A stretch of DNA of 64,000 nucleotides from positions 3,456,501-3,520,500 of the forward strand of contig CP019797.1 in assembly GCA_002951995.1 (NCBI GenBank). The letters run 5' to 3'. This DNA is from Stenotrophomonas acidaminiphila (GTDB lineage Bacteria > Pseudomonadota > Gammaproteobacteria > Xanthomonadales > Xanthomonadaceae). Numbering within the stretch: the first letter of the stretch is position 1; every line of letters begins with the position of its first letter. Below, one piece after another: positions 18,577 to 26,895 of this stretch. A model generated the notes under the pieces. The model ran no database searches. It worked only from the letters and a program-made list of their open reading frames with translations, and was not told where the DNA came from. The translations under genes and the position numbers were made by a program.

Positions 18577-20994
18577 ATGCCGATACCCGCAGTAGCGCCC
18601 GTCCATTCCCTGCCCCGACGCCTGCTGCGCGGGTTGCGCCTGCTCACGGCGACGGCACTGCTGGCGCTGGGCGGCACCGCCGCGGCGGACAACCTGACCA
18701 CGGTGACGTCCGGCACCCTGGCGCCGCTGCCGGCCGATGCGGCCGAACCGCGCCTGCTGGTGATCGACGGCCGCGACGTCGCCCTGTCCGCCGACAGGGC
18801 CTGGGCGCTGTCCGCCGACGGCAAGGCCTGGCAGCCGCTGGCGCTGGCGCCGGCCGCGGCCACGGACGACATCCGCATGGCGGTCGCCGCCGACGGCCAG
18901 ACCTGGCTGCTGCGCGGTGGCAGCGGCGACCGCAGCGACCGCCTGCAGGGCGTGCGCCTGCAGGGTGGCACCCTGGCAACCGGGCGCACCCTGGCGCTGC
19001 CGGCGCCGCTGGGCCAGGCCCAGGCGACCGCGCTCGGCGACGTGCTGTACGTGGCCGGCACCGGCGCCGACGGCGCGATGCACCTCTATCGGCACGCGCT
19101 CGCGGCCGAGGGCGGCAGCTGGCAGGCACAGCCGGCCTGGCCGGGCGCCGGGCGGCTGGTGGCGCTGCAGGGCCAGAAGGGCGGCCTGTACGCGGTCATC
19201 GGCGACGCCACCGGTGATGCGCTGTGGCGCTGGACCGCGGACAGGGGCTGGCAGCAAGCGCCGGCACCGGGCGGGCACATCCTGCCCGGCTCGCTGCGCG
19301 CGCTGGGCCAGGCGCACCTGCTGATGCTGGTGCGCGAGGCCGGCGACATCAGCCTGCGCACCTTCCACACCATCACCAGCGCCTGGGCCACGCTCGACGC
19401 GGCCCAGGCGCCGCCGCCGGTACAGATCGCCGCGCGCGGCAACGGCCTGGCCTGGACCGGCGCCGACGGCGGCGTGCACTACGCCGAGGTACAGGGCGGC
19501 AAGCACCTGCTGGGCTGGCTGGACTGGAGCGTGATCGTCATCTACCTGGCCGGCATGATCGGCATCGGCGTGTACTTCTACCTGAAGGACCAGACCGCGT
19601 CGGAATCGGAGTTCTTCGTCGGCGGCCGCAGCATCCCGTTCTGGGCCGCCGGCATCAGCCTGTACGCCACCAACACCAGCTCGATCAGCTTCATCGCCAT
19701 CCCGGCCAAGGCCTACGAGACCAACTGGCAGTACCTGACCAACAACCTGGTGGCGGTGCTGGGGCTGATGTTCGTGGCGGTGTGGATCGTGCCGCTGCTG
19801 CGGCGGCTGGACCTGATGAGCGTGTTCTCCTACCTGGAGACCCGCTTCCACCCGGCCATCCGCATGCTCGCCAGCGCCCTGGCCATCGCCATGCAGGTCG
19901 GCAGCCGGCTGAGCGTGATCCTGTTCCTGCCTGCGCTGGCGATCGCCACCATCACCGGCATCGACGTGGTCTGGAGCATCCTGATCATGGGCATCTTCAC
20001 CATCATCTACACGGTGATGGGCGGCATGCGCGCGGTGGTCTGGACCGATTTCGTGCAGGTGTTCGTGAAGATGGGCGGGGCGATCTTCGCCATCGGCTTC
20101 ATCGTGTGGACCCTGGGCGCCGACTTCGACGGCATCCGCGAAGCGGCGATGGCCGAGCACAAGACCAAGCTGCTGGACTTCAGCTTCGACCTGACCAAGG
20201 CCACGGTGTGGGGCTTCATCTTCCTGGTGGTGTTCGACGTGGTGCTGACCTTCCCCAAGGACCAGGTGCTGATGCAGCGCACGCTGGCGACCAAGTCGGA
20301 CAAGGAGGCCGGGCGCTCGATCTGGATCTTCGCCGCGATCATGATCCCCGGCGGCTTCATCTTCTACAGCATCGGCACCGCGCTGTGGATGTACTACAAG
20401 CACAACCCGGGGCGGCTGGACCCGCTGCTGCCGATCGACGCGACGTTCCCGCTGTTCATCGCCGCCGAGCTGCCGCCGGGCGTCACCGGCCTGATCATCG
20501 CCGGCATCTTCGCCGCGGCCATGTCCACGCTGTCGAGCATCATCAACAGCGTGGCCACGCTGCTGTCGGTGGACTTCTACGACAAGCTGGCGAAGAACCC
20601 GACCGAGCGCGGCAGCGTGCGCTTCGCCGAGATCATGACCGTGGTCGTCGGCCTGGCCGGCATGGGCCTGGCGCTGGTGCTCTCGCGCTATGACATCCAT
20701 TCGCTGTTCGACGTGTCCATCGAACTGGCCGGCCTGCTCGGCGGCGGCTTCGCCGGTGCCTACACGCTGGGCATGTTCACCCGCCGCGCCAACTCGCCGG
20801 GGGTGGCCATCGGCATCGCCGGCAGCATTGCCCTGACCCTGCTGGCGTGGTCGTTCGACCTGGTGCACCCGTACTTCTACCTGGGCATCTCGATCCTGCT
20901 GTGCATCGTGATCGGCTACCTGGCCAGCCTGTGCTTCCCGGCGCCGGCGCGCTCGCTCAAGGGCCTGACCATCTACCGCCAGGACGCCACATGA
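18577..20994 (+). CDS. Beta-propeller / sodium:solute symporter fusion protein
   Basis: An 805-residue fusion. Residues 1-37 form a signal peptide ending around GGTAAADN. Residues of about 40-305 are a Gly/Ala/Trp-rich all-beta region with repeated short blades (RLLVIDGRDVAL, GDVLYVAGTGADG, GGLYAVIGDATGDALWRW), like kelch/NanM mutarotase propellers. From about 310 on there is a complete SSS-family symporter (LDWSVIVIYLAGMIGIGVYFYLK, FFVGGRSIPFWAAGISLYATNTSS, MGGMRAVVWTDFVQ, AAMSTLSSIINSVATLLSVDFY). The periplasmic domain may bind or mutarotate the sugar or sugar acid before Na+-coupled uptake. The substrate is not evident; sialic-acid-type and uronate transporters share the SSS fold. Confidence 0.88.
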   Translation: MPIPAVAPVHSLPRRLLRGLRLLTATALLALGGTAAADNLTTVTSGTLAPLPADAAEPRLLVIDGRDVALSADRAWALSADGKAWQPLALAPAAATDDIRMAVAADGQTWLLRGGSGDRSDRLQGVRLQGGTLATGRTLALPAPLGQAQATALGDVLYVAGTGADGAMHLYRHALAAEGGSWQAQPAWPGAGRLVALQGQKGGLYAVIGDATGDALWRWTADRGWQQAPAPGGHILPGSLRALGQAHLLMLVREAGDISLRTFHTITSAWATLDAAQAPPPVQIAARGNGLAWTGADGGVHYAEVQGGKHLLGWLDWSVIVIYLAGMIGIGVYFYLKDQTASESEFFVGGRSIPFWAAGISLYATNTSSISFIAIPAKAYETNWQYLTNNLVAVLGLMFVAVWIVPLLRRLDLMSVFSYLETRFHPAIRMLASALAIAMQVGSRLSVILFLPALAIATITGIDVVWSILIMGIFTIIYTVMGGMRAVVWTDFVQVFVKMGGAIFAIGFIVWTLGADFDGIREAAMAEHKTKLLDFSFDLTKATVWGFIFLVVFDVVLTFPKDQVLMQRTLATKSDKEAGRSIWIFAAIMIPGGFIFYSIGTALWMYYKHNPGRLDPLLPIDATFPLFIAAELPPGVTGLIIAGIFAAAMSTLSSIINSVATLLSVDFYDKLAKNPTERGSVRFAEIMTVVVGLAGMGLALVLSRYDIHSLFDVSIELAGLLGGGFAGAYTLGMFTRRANSPGVAIGIAGSIALTLLAWSFDLVHPYFYLGISILLCIVIGYLASLCFPAPARSLKGLTIYRQDAT

Positions 20995-21079
20995 ACGGCC
21001 GGCGCGCGACCGTGACGTTGGTCGGATGCCGCGCGCCGGGCCCTGCTGTAGCGTTGCCCCCGAGCCAAAGGGCATAGCC

Positions 21080-21961
21080 GTGGAAACCCAGTTCCTCAAT
21101 ACCTTCGTCACCGTCGTCGACCGCGGCTCGATGGCCGCGGCGGCGCGTTCGCTGCACATCACCCCGGCCGCCGTGGCCCAGCAGATCCGCACGCTGGAAC
21201 GCGAGCTGGGCGCGCCGCTGATCGCCCGCGCCGGGCGCACGGTCAGCGTCACCGCCGAGGGCGCGCGCATCCTGCAGCGCGCGCGCGACCTGCTGCGCGA
21301 CGTCTCCGACCTGCGCAGCGTGGCCAACGAGAGCGGCATGGCCGGCGAGCTGCGGCTGGGCGCCTGCCCGACCGCGCTGGCCGGGCTGGTGCCGGACATC
21401 CTGGCGCGGATGGTGGCCAAGTTCCCCGAGATCAACGTGTTCATCCGCCCCGGCTACTCGGCCGACCTGTACGGCGCGGTGGAAGCCGGCGACCTGGACG
21501 CGGCGATGGTGCTGCAGGCGCCGTTCTCGCTGCCCAAGACCTGCGACTGGCAGCTGCTGCGCGAGGAACCGATGGTGGTGCTGGCGCCGGCACGGCTGGC
21601 CTCGCGCGATCCGCACGCGCTGCTGCGCGACGAGCCGCTGATCCGCTACGACCGCCATGAATGGGGCGGGCGCCAGGCCGACGAGTACCTGCGCCGGGTC
21701 GGCATCGTGCCGCGCGAGCGGTTCGAGCTCAACGCGCTCAACGCCATCGCGGTGATGGTGGACCGCGGGCTCGGCGTGTCGCTGGTGCCGGACTGGGCGC
21801 GGCCATGGCCCGAAGGCCTGGCGGTGGCGCGGCTGCCGCTGCCCGAACCGTGCGAGCCGCGCCGCATCGGCATGGTCTGGTCGCGCTCGTCGGTGCGCAT
21901 CCGCCAGGTCAACGCGCTGCTGGAAGAAAGCCGCGCCGAACTGTTGCCCGGCAAGTCCTAG
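21080..21961 (+). CDS. LysR family transcriptional regulator
   Basis: A 293-residue regulator with the N-terminal winged HTH (FLNTFVTVVDRGSMAAAARSLHITPAAVAQQIRTLERELGAPLIAR) and a C-terminal LysR effector-binding domain (ELRLGACPTALAGLVPDILARMVAKFP). The start is GTG at 21080 (VETQFLNTF); an upstream ATG at 21026 would add 18 unrelated residues. It lies 85 bp after the symporter gene on the same strand and before the TonB receptor, so it probably controls one or both. It is followed by a perfect 16-bp palindrome at 21973-21988. Confidence 0.9.
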   Translation: METQFLNTFVTVVDRGSMAAAARSLHITPAAVAQQIRTLERELGAPLIARAGRTVSVTAEGARILQRARDLLRDVSDLRSVANESGMAGELRLGACPTALAGLVPDILARMVAKFPEINVFIRPGYSADLYGAVEAGDLDAAMVLQAPFSLPKTCDWQLLREEPMVVLAPARLASRDPHALLRDEPLIRYDRHEWGGRQADEYLRRVGIVPRERFELNALNAIAVMVDRGLGVSLVPDWARPWPEGLAVARLPLPEPCEPRRIGMVWSRSSVRIRQVNALLEESRAELLPGKS

Positions 21962-22230
21962 CCACGCCCGCCGCGCCCGGCCGGGCGCCCTGTGCGCATG
22001 CGCCGGAGCGGCGCGATCGGCAACAAATCCTAGGCAGTGAACATACGATTGCGCGCTTCTATCGTCATGAAGCCGCACCTAGTCTTCGGCCAAGACCGGC
22101 CGGTGCGTGGCCAGATCCCGTAGAGGATCGTCCTCCACCCCGGCCCGACGGGCGCAAGCCCGGACGCGATATCCGGCACGGTCGACTCCCCGGTCGTCGG
22201 CGCCGCAATCCACTTCGGGGGAGAGAATCA

Positions 22231-24423
22231 ATGATCAAGCCACTTACGGCCGCCATCGGCATGGCCCTGCTCGCCGGCATGACCGGCGCCGCCTGGGCGC
22301 AGGACGCCGAGGACAAGCGCCAGGACAAGGCCATCGACCTGGACCAGGTGATCGTCACCGGTACCCGCACCGCCACCGCCATCGACAAGATTCCCGGCGC
22401 CATCACCCTGGTGTCCAAGGAAGAAGTGCAGCGCACGCTGAGCCTGACCGAAGACGCGACCGCGGTGCTGGCGCGTACCGTTCCCGGCTACGCCGAGTCG
22501 TCGCAGGCGATGAGCAACACCGGCGAAACCCTGCGCGGCCGCATCGCGCTGCGCCTGTTCGACGGCATCCCGCAGGGCTCGCCGCTGCGCGAGGGCAACC
22601 GCAACGGCACCTTCACCGACATGGGCGTGGTCGGCCGCATCGAGGTGATCAACGGCCCGTCCGCCTCCGAAGGCATCGGCGCGGCCGGCGGCATCATCAA
22701 CTACATCTCCAAGGTGCCGACCGTCGAGGGCCACGAGACCGAGGTTGTGTCGCGCTACTCCACCCAGTTCGGCGACGACAGCGCCGGCTGGAAGCTGGGC
22801 GTGAACCACGCCTACAAGGGCGACGACGTGGATGCGCTGCTGAGCGCGTCGTACATCGACCGCGGCATTTCCTACGACGGCAATGGCCGCCGCATCGGCA
22901 TGAACACCAGCGGCTCGACCTCCGATTCCGAGGCCCGCAACCTGTTCCTGAAGGCCGGCTACAACTTCGGCGAATCCGGCGCGCAGCGCCTGCAGGCCAG
23001 CTACAGCCGCTTCAAGATCGAAGGCAAGGCCAACTACCGCCAGGTCGAAGGCTGCCGCTACGACCCGGTGACCTGCCCCGTGCCGACCACCAATACCTCC
23101 GAGCGCGGCGCCGTCGCCGGCTCGCTGGCCGAGTTCAACGACTTCACCCAGTTCGCGCTGAACTACAGCAACGGCGACCTGTTCGGCGGCACCCTGGTGG
23201 CCGACTACTACTGGGCCGACCAGGCCATGCGCTACCTGCCGGAGAACGGCGACGACAAGCAGCTGGTCAAGGTCGGCCCCGGTTTCGACGAGAACCAGCG
23301 CATCTTCGACCAGTCCGAAATCACCTCGAAGAAACAGGGCCTGCGCAGCTCCTGGACCCGCGGCGACGTGTTCGGCGTGGAAGGCCTGCAGCTGCGCGCC
23401 GGCGTGGACCTGGTCAAGGACGAGGCCGCGCAGCGGCTGGCGCTGACCGACCGCCTGTGGGTGCCGCCGATGAAGTACAGCAGCACCGCGCCGTACGCGC
23501 AGCTGACCTGGGACATCGGCCCGGTGACGCTGAGCGGCGGCCTGCGCCGCGAGGACGGCGAGCTCAAGGTCGACAGCTACACCACCACCGCCTACCGCAA
23601 CAGCGTGTTCGTGCAGGGTGGCGGGCTCAAGTACACCGAGAACATGAAGAACCTCGGCGCGATCTGGCGCGTGACCGACGAGCTGTCGGTGTTCGCCTCC
23701 TACGGCGAAGGTTTCGGCCTGCCGAACATCGGCATCCCGCTGCGCAACATCAACGTGCCGGGGCAGTCGGTGGACCGCATCGCCGACCTGCAGGCGATCA
23801 TCGTCGACAACCGCGAGTACGGCTTCAACTGGCGCGGCGACCGTGGCGCGCTGGGCATGTCCTACTACGACAGCCGCTCGGAGTTCGGCACCTCGCTGGC
23901 CATCGACCCGCGCACCAATGACTTCATCCTCAGCCGCGCACCGACCCGCATCAAGGGCTTCGAAGCCAACGGCGAATGGCGCTTCAGCGACGCCTGGAAG
24001 GTCACCGCGCTGTACTCGCGCATCCGCGGCACCACCGAGTACTACCCGGGCTCGGGCCTGATCAAGAAGATGGGCGTGCTGGACATCAACCCGGACAAGA
24101 TCGGCGCCTCGGTGGCGTGGAACTTCCTGCCCGAAGCCAATGTCACCCTCGGCGCCACCAAGCTGCTGGACCGCGACCTGCGCGCCACCCACACCCGTCC
24201 GGACACCGGCACGGTGTACCGCAACGAGGAGAACACCGAAGGCTACGTGCTGTTCGACCTGGTGGTGAACTACGACACCGGCCGCTACGGCAAGCTGTCG
24301 CTGGGCATCGAGAACCTGTTCGACAAGCAGTACATCCTCAGCTGGTCGCAGCTGCCGGGCTGGCAGAACTACTGGTCCGGCCGTGGCCGCATGGTCTCGC
24401 TGAGCCACAGCATCAAGTTCTGA
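22231..24423 (+). CDS. TonB-dependent outer-membrane receptor
   Basis: A 730-residue outer-membrane gated channel that imports a ligand using TonB energy. It has a signal peptide (MIKPLTAAIGMALLAGMTGAAWAQ), a TonB-box-like IDLDQVIVTGTR, then a plug domain (IPGAITLVSKEEVQRTL ... GRIEVINGPSASEGIGAAGGIINYIS). A long beta-barrel of alternating aromatic strands follows, ending in LSLSHSIKF with the C-terminal Phe typical of barrel proteins. A gggggagag Shine-Dalgarno sequence precedes the ATG. The barrel resembles siderophore-type receptors, but its place next to sugar genes makes carbohydrate uptake equally possible. A strong terminator follows at 24437. Confidence 0.92.
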   Translation: MIKPLTAAIGMALLAGMTGAAWAQDAEDKRQDKAIDLDQVIVTGTRTATAIDKIPGAITLVSKEEVQRTLSLTEDATAVLARTVPGYAESSQAMSNTGETLRGRIALRLFDGIPQGSPLREGNRNGTFTDMGVVGRIEVINGPSASEGIGAAGGIINYISKVPTVEGHETEVVSRYSTQFGDDSAGWKLGVNHAYKGDDVDALLSASYIDRGISYDGNGRRIGMNTSGSTSDSEARNLFLKAGYNFGESGAQRLQASYSRFKIEGKANYRQVEGCRYDPVTCPVPTTNTSERGAVAGSLAEFNDFTQFALNYSNGDLFGGTLVADYYWADQAMRYLPENGDDKQLVKVGPGFDENQRIFDQSEITSKKQGLRSSWTRGDVFGVEGLQLRAGVDLVKDEAAQRLALTDRLWVPPMKYSSTAPYAQLTWDIGPVTLSGGLRREDGELKVDSYTTTAYRNSVFVQGGGLKYTENMKNLGAIWRVTDELSVFASYGEGFGLPNIGIPLRNINVPGQSVDRIADLQAIIVDNREYGFNWRGDRGALGMSYYDSRSEFGTSLAIDPRTNDFILSRAPTRIKGFEANGEWRFSDAWKVTALYSRIRGTTEYYPGSGLIKKMGVLDINPDKIGASVAWNFLPEANVTLGATKLLDRDLRATHTRPDTGTVYRNEENTEGYVLFDLVVNYDTGRYGKLSLGIENLFDKQYILSWSQLPGWQNYWSGRGRMVSLSHSIKF

Positions 24424-24436
24424 TCGCGTCACCCCC

Positions 24437-24473
24437 AGCGGCGTCCCGGTTCACCGGGGCGCCGCTTTCGTTT
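24437..24473 (+). terminator. Rho-independent terminator after the TonB receptor
   Basis: An imperfect G+C-rich stem (agcggcg-t-cccgg, loop ttca, ccggg-g-cgccgct) is followed by ttcgttt, 13 bp past the stop at 24423. It separates the receptor transcript from the serine hydrolase operon. Confidence 0.8.
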
Positions 24474-24644
24474 GCACCCCGCGCGCGCCGGCATCACCCC
24501 GGCATCGCTGTGGCCTGAAGCAAGCGGACTTCCCTTTGCGCCGGCGCGCCCTGCGTCTAGGCTGGTCCCGGCAAGGCGCACCCGGCGCCAATGCACGCCC
24601 CGCTCCCTTCCGCGCCTCGACGGCCGGCCATACGGAACCGCAGC

Positions 24645-25928
24645 ATGCACTCCACGGCATCCACAACCGGCACCACCGCATCCCCGGCAGGGCGATCGCC
24701 CGCGCGCTGGCTGCTGGCGGTGCTGCTGGCCGCCGCCTGCGCCGCGCCGGCCGGCGCCCGCGACGACGACCGCTGGCAGCGGCTGGACGCCTTCCTGCAG
24801 GACACTACCGGCCCCGGCCGTTTTCCCGGCGCGGTGGCGGTGGTCGAGCACCAGGGCCGCGTGGTCTTCCGCGGCCATCGCGGCCATGCCGACAGCGCCG
24901 GCACCCGGCCGCTGCGCGAGGACAGCATCTTCCGCATCTACTCGATGACCAAGCCGGTGACCTCGGTGGCGGTGCTGATGCTGATGGAGGAAGGCCGGCT
25001 GTCGCTGGACGATCCACTGTCGCGTTACCTGCCGGCACTCGCCGACCGCCAGGTGGTGGTCGGCGGCGATCCCGCGCATCCGCGGCTGGCGCCGTCGCCC
25101 AGGGCGATCACCCTGCGCCACCTGCTGACCCATACCAGCGGGCTGGCCGCGGACCCGGCCGCGCACCCGGTCGCCAGCGGGCTGCTGGACGCCGCCGGCG
25201 TCGACGGCGCCACGTCGCTGGCGGACGTGGCCGCGCGGCTGGCAAACGTGCCGCTGGCCGACGCGCCCGGCACCCACTTCCATTACGAAGGCAGCAACAC
25301 CGAACTGCTGGCGCGGGTGGTGGAGGTGGTCAGCGGCCAGCCGTTCGCGCGGTTCCTGCAGCAGCGCATCCTTGATCCGCTGGCGATGCACGACACCGGC
25401 TTCGAGGTGCCTGTCGCCCAGCGCGGACGCGTGGTCGAACTGCCCACCAGCGGCGACGGCGGCCGCCTGCGCCTGGCCGATACCGCCAGCGCCCGCACCC
25501 CCGGCGTACGCCTGAAGGGTTACGACAGCGGCGCCGGCGGCCTGTATTCCACCGCCGCCGATTACCTGCGGTTCGCGCACATGCTGCTCGACGGCGGCCG
25601 CGGCAACGGGCGGCAGCTGCTGTCGCGCAAGACCATCGATCTGATGATGGCCGACCAGCTCGGCGGCTTCGCGCCGGCGGTGGCCAGCCAGGGGCCGGGC
25701 GAAGGCTTCGGCCTCGGCGGGTATGTCGTCACCGACCCCGCCGCGCGCGGCAGGCTGGGCAGCGCCGGCCAGTTCGGCTGGTCGGGTGCCGCATCGACCT
25801 ACTTCACCATCGACCGCCGCGAGCAGCTGGTGGCGATCCTGATGCTGCAGTACCTGCCCGCTGGCGACCGGCCGCTGGCCTCGCCTTCGACCCGCTTCTA
25901 CAACCTCGTCTACCAGGCCATTCCATGA
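24645..25928 (+). CDS. Serine hydrolase, class C beta-lactamase/esterase family
   Basis: Exported serine hydrolase of 427 residues; relatives act as esterases, D-aminopeptidases or transpeptidase-like enzymes. An N-terminal hydrophobic stretch (ARWLLAVLLAAACAAPAGA) serves as signal peptide. The catalytic SxxK is SMTK in FRIYSMTKPVTSVAVLML. LRHLLTHTSGLA and HYEGSNTELLARVVEV correspond to the later family motifs, with the Tyr of HYEGSN as the likely general base. ATG 24645 is used; 24591 is an alternative with 18 more residues. Its last four bases overlap the ribokinase start (ATGA), tying it to a sugar operon, so removal of an acyl group from a glycan is a reasonable but unproven role. Confidence 0.88.
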   Translation: MHSTASTTGTTASPAGRSPARWLLAVLLAAACAAPAGARDDDRWQRLDAFLQDTTGPGRFPGAVAVVEHQGRVVFRGHRGHADSAGTRPLREDSIFRIYSMTKPVTSVAVLMLMEEGRLSLDDPLSRYLPALADRQVVVGGDPAHPRLAPSPRAITLRHLLTHTSGLAADPAAHPVASGLLDAAGVDGATSLADVAARLANVPLADAPGTHFHYEGSNTELLARVVEVVSGQPFARFLQQRILDPLAMHDTGFEVPVAQRGRVVELPTSGDGGRLRLADTASARTPGVRLKGYDSGAGGLYSTAADYLRFAHMLLDGGRGNGRQLLSRKTIDLMMADQLGGFAPAVASQGPGEGFGLGGYVVTDPAARGRLGSAGQFGWSGAASTYFTIDRREQLVAILMLQYLPAGDRPLASPSTRFYNLVYQAIP

Positions 25929-26866
25929 GCTCCACCGTCCTCGTTGCCGGCTCGGCCAATCTCGATTTCGTGGTGCGCGCCGCGCACGTGCCGGCGCCGG
26001 GCGAAACCGTGCTCGGCCGCGACTTCCAGACCTTCCCCGGCGGCAAGGGCGCCAACCAGGCCGTGGCCTGCGCGCGCGCCGGCGGCGCCGATACGCGCAT
26101 GCTGCTGGCGCTGGGCGAGGACGACTTCGCCAGGCCCATCGAAACCTCCCTGCGCGATGCCGGCGTGCAGCTGCATCTCGTGCGCGACGCACGGTTGCCG
26201 ACCGGCACCGCCTTCGTCTGCCTGTCCGACGACGCCGAGAACGCCATCACCGTCGCGCCCGGCGCCAACCTGGCGCTGCAACCGGCGCACCTGCCGCCGC
26301 TGGACGGGGTGCAATGGCTGCTGCTGCAGCTGGAAACCCCGCTCGATGCCGTGCTGGCCTACGCACGCGCCGCACGCGCGGCCGGGGTCAAGGTGGCGCT
26401 CAACGCCGCACCGGCGCAGGTGCTGCCGGCGGCGCTGCTGGCGCAACTGGACATGCTGATCGTCAACGAGGGCGAACTGGCCGTGGTCGCCGGCCACCCG
26501 CCGGACCTGGCCACCGGCCTGGCGCGGCTGCAGGTGCCGTGCGTGATCGTCACCCTGGGCGCGCGCGGCTGCCTGGCGCGCAGCGAGGGCCGCATCCTGC
26601 TGCAGCCGGCGTTCGCCATCGAACCGGTGGATACCACCGCCGCCGGCGATACGTTCTGCGGCACGCTGGTGGCGTCACTGGCGCGCGGCAAGACGCTGCA
26701 ACAGGCGCTGCTCGGCGCCAGCGCCGCGTCTGCGCTGGCCTGCACCCGGCTGGGGGCGCAGGCCAGCATCCCCGACCATGCCGAGGTCGCCGCACTGCTG
26801 GCCGATGCCGCCCGCGTCCCCGCTGCCGACGCCCATGCCGCGCTGGCGACCGCCTGCGCGCTCTGA
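25925..26866 (+). CDS. Ribokinase-like PfkB family sugar kinase
   Basis: A 313-residue cytoplasmic sugar kinase. Visible motifs are VAGSANLDFVVRAAHVPAPGETVLG, the substrate lid signature GGKGANQAVACARAGG, NEGEL, and the catalytic DTTAAGDTFCGTL (anion hole and Asp base). These match RbsK ribokinases. Its start overlaps the serine hydrolase stop and the next gene begins about 20-30 bp after its end. Phosphorylation of a pentose released by the neighbouring glycosidases would fit, but the true sugar is unknown. Confidence 0.87.
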   Translation: MSSTVLVAGSANLDFVVRAAHVPAPGETVLGRDFQTFPGGKGANQAVACARAGGADTRMLLALGEDDFARPIETSLRDAGVQLHLVRDARLPTGTAFVCLSDDAENAITVAPGANLALQPAHLPPLDGVQWLLLQLETPLDAVLAYARAARAAGVKVALNAAPAQVLPAALLAQLDMLIVNEGELAVVAGHPPDLATGLARLQVPCVIVTLGARGCLARSEGRILLQPAFAIEPVDTTAAGDTFCGTLVASLARGKTLQQALLGASAASALACTRLGAQASIPDHAEVAALLADAARVPAADAHAALATACAL

Positions 26867-26895
26867 CCCTTTCCGTTTTCCGCTGGATGAATGCC

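Noticed and set aside
18322..21444. A 1040-codon open frame on the minus strand opposite the symporter fusion and LysR genes
   Set aside because: Its translation is His/Gln/Arg/Gly-rich with no domain, and it lies antisense to clearly conserved proteins. Such frames arise from high third-position G+C.
21973..21988. Perfect 16-bp palindrome after the LysR gene
   Set aside because: No loop and no T-tract; G+C-only palindromes of this size are expected by chance in such DNA.
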